Source of the DNA: Actinomycetota bacterium
GTDB lineage: Bacteria; Actinomycetota; Humimicrobiia; Humimicrobiales; Humimicrobiaceae
Direction of reading: 5' to 3'
DNA length: 6,503 nt
Assembly: GCA_015711775.1 (NCBI GenBank)
Contig: JACVJB010000055.1
Location: forward strand, 1-6,503
Below the pieces are notes generated by a model. It ran no database searches. It had not been told where the DNA came from and worked only from the letters and a program-made list of their open reading frames with translations. Made by a program: the position numbers and the translations under genes. The first letter of the stretch is position 1; every line of letters starts with the position of its first letter. Below, in pieces: positions 1-5,568 of this stretch.

Positions 1-453
1 GTCAACAATCAGCACGATAAGGTAAAAATTGTCTATCATCCCGACTTTGTAACTGCATCGAACCCCTTGTTTAAGATGGACTATTCACAGTTTGTTCGAG
101 GGTGCCACCTGGGTATATTCCCAAGTTATTACGAGCCGTGGGGTTATACCCCCTTAGAGAGCCTGGCAAGTGGGATACCCTCGGTAACCAGCGACCTGTC
201 AGGTTTTGGCGATTATGTGATGAACAACTTCCGTGATTATGAGAAAAGCGGGTTGTTTATCGTCAACAGGCGGAATAGTGATTTCAACCAGGCGGCAGGT
301 CAGTTGGCCGATATACTTTTCCGGTTTGTACAAATGAACCGGCGCGAAAGAATTTCCTTGCGTAATGCCTGTGAAGCCGCATCACCACATTTCGACTGGC
401 TCAACCTGGGCAAGTTTTACGATCAGGCCTATGAATTGGCAATGAGTAGATAA
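1..453 (+). CDS. Glycogen synthase, GT3 (eukaryote-like) family, C-terminal part; 5' end outside window
   Basis: Glycogen synthase moves glucose from a sugar nucleotide to the growing alpha-1,4-glucan in the cytoplasm. The frame is open from base 1 (partial residues begin [14 protein letters not shown]), so the start lies upstream and the apparent TTG at 67 is internal. The visible part matches the C-terminal Rossmann domain of animal and yeast (GT3) glycogen synthases: [26 protein letters not shown], then [13 protein letters not shown]. The E-x7-E catalytic pair of retaining glycosyltransferases falls at the glutamate codons 133-135 and 157-159. The end ([18 protein letters not shown]) resembles the family's C-terminal helix, and a natural TAA stops it, so the 3' end looks intact. 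GT3 enzymes in bacteria are known mostly from Bacteroidetes. GC content is clearly higher than in the core genes after 585, which suggests a different source genome. Family assignment is firm; the source taxon is inference. Confidence 0.9.
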   Translation, partial: VNNQHDKVKIVYHPDFVTASNPLFKMDYSQFVRGCHLGIFPSYYEPWGYTPLESLASGIPSVTSDLSGFGDYVMNNFRDYEKSGLFIVNRRNSDFNQAAGQLADILFRFVQMNRRERISLRNACEAASPHFDWLNLGKFYDQAYELAMSR

Positions 454-457
454 ATGT

Positions 458-580
458 ATGACAATGAAGATGCGATCATCGCCAATTGGTATTTTTGATT
501 CAGGCATTGGTGGTTTAACAGTTTTGCGAGCTTTAAAAGAAAGCCTGCCGAATGAAAAATTTTTATATCTGGGAGATAAC
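458..580 (+). pseudogene. murI: Glutamate racemase N-terminal fragment (about 40 codons)
   Basis: Glutamate racemase makes D-glutamate for peptidoglycan. Residues 9-40 of this frame ([20 protein letters not shown], then the KFLYLGD strand) are the family's diagnostic N-terminus, including the FDSGxGGL loop whose aspartate is a catalytic-site residue. In intact MurI, LGD is followed by a T/S-A-R-x-PYG motif. Here it is followed by NLDMENFD, the start of a SorC regulator, so about 220 residues are missing and the piece cannot be a racemase. Possible starts are ATG 458, 464 or 470; none has a strong Shine-Dalgarno site. It begins only four bases after the glycogen synthase stop, so the left edge may be another join. 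Identification of the fragment is firm; its origin is unknown. Confidence 0.8.
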
Positions 581-1528
581 CTTGATATGGAAAACTTTGA
601 TATTGATTTAATTACAAAAGTCTGCATATTAAAATATAAAGAAAAAATGCAGCAAAAAGATATTGCCAGGCTTTTAAAGTTATCAACTGCAAAAGTTACT
701 AGAATACTGCAAAAAGCTTTTGAACTTGAACTGGTACAAGTGAATATCCTTGATATGAGAAATGAAGTTTCGAAGCTCGAAAGTGATCTTGAAAAAAAAT
801 TCGGCTTAAAAAGAGCTATGGTTGTAAAGAGCCAGAATGGCGCAAATGATGATATAAAAAAAATGATAGGCCGAAGAATTGCAAATTATCTTCTTAATAT
901 ATTAAAAGATAAAGATTGTATTGGCATTTCACATAGCTCAACAGTAAAAGAATGTATACAGGCCCTTCCGATGAGGATCACAAAAAAAGTCGAAGTGGTA
1001 CAAATGCTTGGCGGTTCATATAACCTGACTTTTGAGGGTTTGGATGCAACAAAGGAAATGTCTGATAAATTTGGCTTAACACCTCATATACTTTATGCCC
1101 CTCTTTTTGTAGATAACAGCAGTATAAAAATTGCAATACTGAGCGACAGCAGCATTAAAAAGACATTTGAATATTTTAACAATATCAATATAGCTATTGT
1201 GGGAATAGGGTCTTTTTATCCGATTGGATCTTCAACTATCTTCAGATCAGGTGGACTTTTTAATAAGGAAATTACTGAACTTCAAAGGTCAGGTGTTGTT
1301 GGAGATGTTTTTGGCCACTTTTTTAATACAGAAGGAAATTTTTGCAGTACATCTGTTGAAAGCAGGATAATTACCATACCTGTTGAAAATATTCCAAAAA
1401 TTGAATACAGGATAGGGGCAGCCGGGGGAGAAGAAAAATTTGATGCCATACATGGAGCAATTAAAGGCAAGCTGGTAAATATCATTGCAACAGATGAAAA
1501 AACCTGCCTTAGGCTTCTTAAAACATAG
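458..1528 (+). CDS. SorC-family sugar-responsive transcriptional regulator, complete, with a 43-residue glutamate-racemase N-terminus fused in frame
   Basis: Residues 1-40 are the start of MurI; residues 44-356 are a full-length SorC/DeoR-type regulator of 313 aa, the usual family size. The DNA-binding helix-turn-helix lies at about residues 63-93 ([19 protein letters not shown]). The sugar-phosphate-binding domain follows, with VVQMLGG (about 180-186), APLFVDN (214-220), IVGIGS (247-252), [11 protein letters not shown] (279-289) and a C-terminal [15 protein letters not shown] stretch ending in a TDEKT motif, all typical of SorC proteins. Such proteins bind a phosphorylated sugar and control nearby sugar-catabolism operons. 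The native start is most likely ATG 587 ([11 protein letters not shown]), because homology begins there and GGGAG lies 11 bases upstream. The longer frame from 458 exists only because the MurI piece is in frame. The RpiR and URO-D pieces downstream fit a carbohydrate locus. The SorC part is secure; whether the fusion is real is doubtful. Confidence 0.85.
   Translation: MTMKMRSSPIGIFDSGIGGLTVLRALKESLPNEKFLYLGDNLDMENFDIDLITKVCILKYKEKMQQKDIARLLKLSTAKVTRILQKAFELELVQVNILDMRNEVSKLESDLEKKFGLKRAMVVKSQNGANDDIKKMIGRRIANYLLNILKDKDCIGISHSSTVKECIQALPMRITKKVEVVQMLGGSYNLTFEGLDATKEMSDKFGLTPHILYAPLFVDNSSIKIAILSDSSIKKTFEYFNNINIAIVGIGSFYPIGSSTIFRSGGLFNKEITELQRSGVVGDVFGHFFNTEGNFCSTSVESRIITIPVENIPKIEYRIGAAGGEEKFDAIHGAIKGKLVNIIATDEKTCLRLLKT
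571..575 (+). promoter_or_regulatory. Probable ribosome binding site of the SorC gene
   Basis: GGGAG lies 11 bases before ATG 587, the start predicted from SorC homology. The same bases encode the LGD of the MurI piece, so the site sits on the fusion point. Spacing is slightly long, so the support is moderate. Confidence 0.4.
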
Positions 1529-1529
1529 G

Positions 1530-1545
1530 TCTAAAATCATTTAGA
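1530..1545. repeat. Small AT-rich inverted repeat at the SorC / URO-D boundary
   Basis: TCTAAA, a four-base loop ATCA, then TTTAGA make a perfect 6-bp stem. It begins two bases after the SorC stop and overlaps the last codons and stop of the URO-D fragment on the other strand. There is no GC-rich stem and no clear T-tract, so it is a poor terminator. It coincides with the place where the URO-D homology ends. Confidence 0.4.
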
Positions 1546-2118
1546 AACAAAAGACAGCTTACTGCCATACTGCTGTTTTATCTTTGCCGTATCATTTTCA
1601 AAAGCATTGGCCTGTAAAGGATGTACGATATCAACCCCCATCTCAATAAGATCATCTAGGCACCAGCATGTGGATCCGCAGGTGTGATAACAGCAAAGGG
1701 CATCCGTTTTGGTTTTTATAAAACTAATCATTTTTTTAAACCTTGGAACCACTTCTTTCCTGAAATATACAGGCGAAATAAGCGGGCCATTTTGAGTTCC
1801 CCAGTCATCGCCTATCCAGAAAACATCAATAAAACTGCCAATTTCTGTATAGAAAACTTCAAAAAAACTAATATGCCAGTCAACTATTTTGTCCATCAGA
1901 TATTGTGAAATCTTTGGCTCAGTATAAATATCAGTCATAAAATCTTCAAGGCCCCTAAGGCACCATGCCTGGTAAAATATTGAACTTACAAGACCGGCCC
2001 ATAATGAATAACCGGTTTGTTCATAGAGTTTTTTTGTTTCTTCTTTTAGCCCATAAAACCTTGTAGGGTCTGAAGGGTCAGGAAACACAAATGATTTGAT
2101 TTCATCAAGCGTAAGACT
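1537..2118 (-). CDS. URO-D (uroporphyrinogen decarboxylase / corrinoid methyltransferase) family protein, internal fragment truncated at both ends
   Basis: The frame is open from about 2121 down to a TGA at 1537-1539; the apparent GTG start at 2086-2088 is internal, because homology continues upstream as LTLDEIKSF before a TGA at 2122-2124. The protein belongs to the URO-D superfamily. It shows FPDPSDPTRFYGL, GDDWGTQNGPLISPVYFRK (about residues 93-111 counted from 2088) and YHTCGS (134-139), followed by DLIEMGVDIVHPLQ. The His-x-Cys motif is that of the zinc-binding methylcobalamin:thiol methyltransferase branch (MtaA/CmuA-like), not of true HemE. Family members run to about 340-380 aa; here about 190 remain. 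The first ~120-150 residues are missing. At the other end, KLSF is followed by VSK and a stop instead of the usual GGID-Q segment, so the last ~60-80 are missing too. It is not expected to be active. SorC and RpiR neighbours fit the URO-D paralogues seen in sugar-utilisation loci; that role is inference. Confidence 0.75.
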   Translation of the reverse strand, partial: SLTLDEIKSFVFPDPSDPTRFYGLKEETKKLYEQTGYSLWAGLVSSIFYQAWCLRGLEDFMTDIYTEPKISQYLMDKIVDWHISFFEVFYTEIGSFIDVFWIGDDWGTQNGPLISPVYFRKEVVPRFKKMISFIKTKTDALCCYHTCGSTCWCLDDLIEMGVDIVHPLQANAFENDTAKIKQQYGSKLSFVSK

Positions 2119-2467
2119 TCTTCAATTGTTGAAAAGTTCACAATTGCGTAAATCAGACATATTATTTGCTGTTTCTTATTCCGGTCGCAGTAAACCAGTT
2201 ATTGAATGCACAAAGATTGCTCATAATTCAGGGGCAACCGTTATAGCTCTTACAAATTATCCCGTTTCACCTCTTGCAAAAAAATCAGACATACTGCTTC
2301 AGACTGCAGTTTTTAATGTCAGCAGTACAGGGGAAGTTATTTCTAAGAGGCTGACTGAACTGCTTGTAATTGAAAGCCTATATATAAATTATATTTTGAA
2401 AAAAATAGATCATGTAAGGTATTTTATAGAAAAATCCCACGAAGTCCTGGAAATAAACAAAGTTTAA
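2096..2467 (+). CDS. RpiR-family transcriptional regulator, C-terminal SIS-domain fragment
   Basis: RpiR-type regulators have an N-terminal helix-turn-helix and a C-terminal SIS domain that binds a phosphosugar. Only the SIS part is present. QLLKSSQLRKSDILFAVSYSG gives the sugar-phosphate-binding strand-loop (SYSG at residues 27-30), followed by GATVIALTNYPVSPLAKKSDI, the classic second half of the SIS fold. The C-terminal helix (KRLTELLVIESLYINYIL) follows, with a natural TAA stop. The family length is about 280 aa; here about 115 are homologous, so the DNA-binding domain and the first SIS strands are missing. ATG 2096 is probably not a real start: bases 2096-2112 read better on the other strand as the URO-D codons LDEIKSF, and RpiR homology begins near 2116. 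No Shine-Dalgarno site is visible. As it stands the product could not regulate DNA. Confidence 0.75.
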   Translation: MISSSVRLLQLLKSSQLRKSDILFAVSYSGRSKPVIECTKIAHNSGATVIALTNYPVSPLAKKSDILLQTAVFNVSSTGEVISKRLTELLVIESLYINYILKKIDHVRYFIEKSHEVLEINKV

Positions 2468-2546
2468 CCCGGGCTTAGACACTTATTTGTACAAAGCTTT
2501 TTAAAACAATTTATTAGTATTTTGAATTATTTTTATTATCGTTTGC

Positions 2547-3296
2547 TTACCTTGCAGAATATCCGCCATCAACAGTTACCATAGAGCCAGTTACCCATGT
2601 GGACTCGTCAGATGCAAGCCAAACTGCAGCCCAGGCTATATCTTCAGGATAACCAATTCTTCCTGCAGGATGAAGGGACTCTATATAATCCATTATTTTT
2701 TCCCTTGGCTCTCTGAGACGTTCAACCATAACCCAACCCGGGCGTATAGCATTAACCCTTATTTTGAATTTTGCCAGATCCATCGCCATGTTTCTCACCA
2801 TTCCCTCCTGTGCAGCTTTGGAAGAATTATAAGGGCCCGTGTTTTCCTGTCCGAGAAATGCTGAAATGGAAGTAATCATTATAATTGATCCGCCTCCGGA
2901 GTCTTTAATATAAGGAATTGAATATTTTGACGCCAGGAAAGTTCCTTTTGCATTTATGGAATGATACATATCCCACTCTTCTTCAGTCAGGTCATCAAAA
3001 GTAAATTTCCTGTGCGGATTAATCCCGGCATTGTTGACAAGAATATCCAGCTTCCCGAATTTTTTTATTGTATTGTTTACCATCTTCTCAACGTCACCGG
3101 CATCGGATACATCGCATCTTAAAGCGGCTACATTGGGATTTGCAATCCTGTTAATCGCTGCATCAAGCATATCACTGTTTCTTGAGCAGATAACAACCTT
3201 TGCTCCCTCAGTTGCAAATATTCTGGCAATCCCTTCACCTATGCCAGTGCTTCCGCCTGTAACTATTGCCACTTTATTTTTTAATCTGTCAGTCAT
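2547..3296 (-). CDS. Short-chain dehydrogenase/reductase (classical SDR, FabG/gluconate-dehydrogenase-like)
   Basis: This is a soluble NAD(P)-dependent oxidoreductase of 249 aa, the normal size for classical SDRs. The cofactor-binding glycine motif TGGSTGIG is at residues 13-20, CDV at 61-63 and NNAG at 88-91. The catalytic tetrad is complete: Asn115, Ser143, Tyr156 and Lys160 (YNSSK). RVNAIRPGWV and a C-terminal VTGSMVTVDGGYS follow as in the family. Arg39 after the second strand (CSRN) hints at NADP(H), an inference only. A longer frame from 3344 exists, but ATG 3294-3296 is the better start: it gives the usual MTDRLKNKVAIVTGG beginning and has GGAGG eight bases upstream. It lies 50 bases downstream of moeA on the same strand, probably in the same transcript. 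The substrate cannot be told from sequence; a sugar or sugar acid would suit the neighbouring SorC/RpiR genes. Confidence 0.9.
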   Translation of the reverse strand: MTDRLKNKVAIVTGGSTGIGEGIARIFATEGAKVVICSRNSDMLDAAINRIANPNVAALRCDVSDAGDVEKMVNNTIKKFGKLDILVNNAGINPHRKFTFDDLTEEEWDMYHSINAKGTFLASKYSIPYIKDSGGGSIIMITSISAFLGQENTGPYNSSKAAQEGMVRNMAMDLAKFKIRVNAIRPGWVMVERLREPREKIMDYIESLHPAGRIGYPEDIAWAAVWLASDESTWVTGSMVTVDGGYSAR

Positions 3297-3304
3297 CTTT
3301 TTAG

Positions 3305-3309
3305 CCTCC
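3305..3309 (-). promoter_or_regulatory. Ribosome binding site that fixes the SDR start
   Basis: GGAGG on the minus strand is eight bases before ATG 3294-3296. It supports the 249-aa start over the in-frame start 16 codons upstream, for which no comparable site is seen. Confidence 0.75.
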
Positions 3310-3346
3310 ATAAATTGCTTAACAAAATTGAATAGCAGTAACAAAA

Positions 3347-4561
3347 TTATTGTCTTAATAAATAAACATCAACAGGATCTTCCTTGAAGATAGTGTTCCT
3401 GTCATCAGGAAAGACTGCCAGACCGTCGGCTTCAGCCATTGAGGTAAGGATTCCTGAGCCCTGCTTACCGGTGGGTTTGAAATAACACTGGTTATCAACT
3501 CTTTCCAGCACCACCCTGATAAAATCAGTAGTGCCCTCTTTATGCTGATAATCCTGAAGGGCTTTTGCTGTAATTTTTCTTTTAAAAAAATTGCTTTCAC
3601 CCATCATTTTTTTTATTAATGGCCTGACATACATTTCAAAACATACCATAACTGAAACCGGGTTTCCCGGCAGGCCAAAAATAAATTTATCTTTAAACGT
3701 TAAAAAAGCAAGAGGTTTTCCTGGCCTTTGGTTTACGCGCCAGAATATAAACTCTGCCCCCGCATCTGCGAGTATTTCCTTTACAAAATCGTAGTCTCCA
3801 ACTGAAACACCGCCGCTTATCAGCAGTAAATCGCACTCTTCAAGCGCAGAAAATATTTTGTCTCTTATGAGGTTTTTATCATCTTTGGCAATTCCATACA
3901 TTTTAAAATTCGCACCTGCTTCTGCCGCCTGGGCAGCAAGGCAGTAGCTGTTGCTGTCGCGCACCCTGCCCTCTGATAAATTATCTTTTATTCCCACAAG
4001 CTCATCACCTGTGGAAATAATGCCTGCAAGTGGTGGCTTGTTCACATTAATCTCACTTACTCCTATTGAAGCTAAAACCCCTATATCTGCAGGATAAATC
4101 TTTTTACCGGCTTTAAGCACCATATCACCCTGTTTAATATCTTCACCCCTGCATCTTATATTTTCCCCCTGGCTGCATTCCCTGAATACAAGTACATCCC
4201 GGCCTTCTTTTAAAGCATCTTCTTTCATCACTACGCAGTCACAACCTGAAGGAATTGATGCGCCAGTCATTATGGGTATTGCAAATCCTGATTCCACGCT
4301 CATATCGGATACCTTGCCTGCAGGTATATCCTCTTTTATAAGCTTCAATTTGACAGGGTAATTCTTATCGGCTCCTATTATATCAATCGCCCTTACACCA
4401 AACCCGTCTATAGCAGAGTTGTCAAATGCCGGTATAAAATCATTTGAAATAACATCTTCAGCAATCACTTTCCCACAGCTTTCAAGTAAAGCAACTTTTA
4501 TACTTTTTATTTTTACTTCACTTTCAAGCACTTTTGCCTGGGCTTCTTTAACTGAAAGCAT
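3347..4561 (-). CDS. moeA: Molybdopterin molybdotransferase MoeA
   Basis: MoeA inserts molybdate into adenylylated molybdopterin, the last step in making molybdenum cofactor in the cytoplasm. The 404-aa length is typical and the domain order is complete. DNSAIDG is at 47-53, IMTGASIP at 97-104, GED at 139-141, STGDEL at 183-188, DSN at 202-204, SGGVSVGDYDFV at 249-260 (the MoCF-binding core), RPGKPL at 279-284 and GLPGNPVS at 296-303. The small C-terminal barrel domain runs from about 325 to 404. Start ATG 4559-4561 has GGAG seven bases upstream. It follows folBK by 37 bases and precedes the SDR by 50 bases, all on the minus strand, so co-transcription is likely. Some genomes carry two MoeA paralogues, one used for tungsten; the sequence here does not decide between the metals. 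No lesion is seen. Confidence 0.95.
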   Translation of the reverse strand: MLSVKEAQAKVLESEVKIKSIKVALLESCGKVIAEDVISNDFIPAFDNSAIDGFGVRAIDIIGADKNYPVKLKLIKEDIPAGKVSDMSVESGFAIPIMTGASIPSGCDCVVMKEDALKEGRDVLVFRECSQGENIRCRGEDIKQGDMVLKAGKKIYPADIGVLASIGVSEINVNKPPLAGIISTGDELVGIKDNLSEGRVRDSNSYCLAAQAAEAGANFKMYGIAKDDKNLIRDKIFSALEECDLLLISGGVSVGDYDFVKEILADAGAEFIFWRVNQRPGKPLAFLTFKDKFIFGLPGNPVSVMVCFEMYVRPLIKKMMGESNFFKRKITAKALQDYQHKEGTTDFIRVVLERVDNQCYFKPTGKQGSGILTSMAEADGLAVFPDDRNTIFKEDPVDVYLLRQ

Positions 4562-4568
4562 TTATTAT

Positions 4569-4572
4569 CTCC
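4569..4572 (-). promoter_or_regulatory. Ribosome binding site of moeA
   Basis: GGAG on the minus strand is seven bases before ATG 4559-4561, in the 37-base gap after folBK. It supports translation from a shared transcript. Confidence 0.6.
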
Positions 4573-4598
4573 ATTTTAGAGTAAAAATATTTTTATAT

Positions 4599-5522
4599 TT
4601 ACCAGTCTTTGACTTTATCGACTCTATCTTCTGATGAGACCTTAGCAAGAAGGGCTTTTATTTTATTTCCATTTATAGCAAAATCCCCATCTATTTCATT
4701 AAATGGAACAAGCACAAACTTCCTTTCGATTATACCAGGATGGGGAAGCATGAGCATATCTGATATAATTTCTTCATCGTTAAAATAAAGAAGATCAAGA
4801 TCAATTATTCTTGGCCCGTATCTGGTCCCGAAGGGCCTTCTTCCCATACTATGCTCAATGGATTTTAGAAGTCCCAGAAATTCAAATGCATTGTAATACC
4901 GATAACTTTCTTTTTCCCCCTGCAGTATTTCACCTTTTAAAACAATATTATAAAAGTTGTCCTGCTTTTTTACATACATTGGTTCACTTTCATAAATCGA
5001 GGATACTTTTATAATCCTTATAAAACTACTCCTTGAAAGCCTTGCCACAGCATTCCTGAGATTTTCTTCCCTGTCAGCCAGGTTTGAACCAATTGAAAGA
5101 TAAAATAATTCACTGTTTTTGCCGTGGCTTTCTGCACTCTCTGCCAGTTTATTAACCGAGCAGGCAAATCTTACTCCAACTGATTCAATATCCTCTTTTA
5201 TGGGTGGAGATGTTTTTTCAACCATTACGCTTGCTTTTAAAACACCGGGAAACAGACTGCAGATTTGACAGGATATTTCTTCACATAAAGTCTCAAGCAA
5301 ATCGTATTTATTTAGGCTGTTTATCTCTTTTATTAGTCTTATAACCTCGGAATAATTAACCGTGGCGCTTACGTTGTCCTGGTAACTGCTGCCCGCTTTA
5401 AAAGTTTTTTTGGCCAGTTTTAATTTCACATTGAAAAGAAATTCCTGGCCATTTTTTTTCTCTTCAATGTTTACGCCATGGTAACCAAAAAGCTTTAAAT
5501 TTTTTATAATTATTTCAAACAT
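4599..5522 (-). CDS. folBK: Bifunctional dihydroneopterin aldolase / HPPK (FolB-FolK fusion)
   Basis: One 307-aa protein carries two successive folate-pathway enzymes. Residues 1 to about 125 are dihydroneopterin aldolase: FGYHGV (12-17), the substrate Glu at 21, GQEF, VNYSEV (55-60), LLETL (75-79) and the catalytic-type Lys103 in VEKTSPPIKE. Residues 139 to about 280 are 6-hydroxymethyl-dihydropterin pyrophosphokinase: YLSIGSNLADREENL (141-155), SSIYESEP (174-181), QDNFYN (187-192), GPRIIDLDLL (236-245) with the Mg-binding Asp241 and Asp243, and LPHPGIIERKFVL (259-271). A linker of about 15 polar residues joins them. The same fusion order is known in Streptococcus pneumoniae SulD; many other bacteria keep the genes apart. 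ATG 5520-5522 begins exactly at the FolB homology, though only a weak AGG is upstream. It lies 46 bases after the kinase gene and 37 before moeA. Both domains look intact. Confidence 0.95.
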   Translation of the reverse strand: MFEIIIKNLKLFGYHGVNIEEKKNGQEFLFNVKLKLAKKTFKAGSSYQDNVSATVNYSEVIRLIKEINSLNKYDLLETLCEEISCQICSLFPGVLKASVMVEKTSPPIKEDIESVGVRFACSVNKLAESAESHGKNSELFYLSIGSNLADREENLRNAVARLSRSSFIRIIKVSSIYESEPMYVKKQDNFYNIVLKGEILQGEKESYRYYNAFEFLGLLKSIEHSMGRRPFGTRYGPRIIDLDLLYFNDEEIISDMLMLPHPGIIERKFVLVPFNEIDGDFAINGNKIKALLAKVSSEDRVDKVKDW

Positions 5523-5568
5523 TTGATTTAATACCTGTGCAATTACTTTTTAAAAAATTATATCATAA

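Noticed and set aside
458..580. A functional small MurI or a racemase-regulator enzyme
   Set aside because: Only about 40 of roughly 260 residues are present; the second catalytic cysteine region and most of both domains are missing.
1530..1545. Rho-independent terminator between SorC and the URO-D fragment
   Set aside because: The stem is six mostly A/T pairs and no run of T follows on either strand.
1537..2121. Frameshift as the cause of the shortened URO-D protein
   Set aside because: The bases beyond the stop belong to the SorC gene and those before the fragment belong to RpiR, so no continuing URO-D frame exists in any phase.
2468..2546. Bidirectional terminator between the convergent RpiR fragment and SDR
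   Set aside because: The 79 bases are AT-rich with a short palindrome (TTTGTACAAA) but no stable GC-containing stem followed by a T-tract.
3297..3344. Sixteen extra N-terminal residues on the SDR (start at 3344)
   Set aside because: They lie before the family's normal beginning, and the GGAGG site serves the ATG at 3294-3296.
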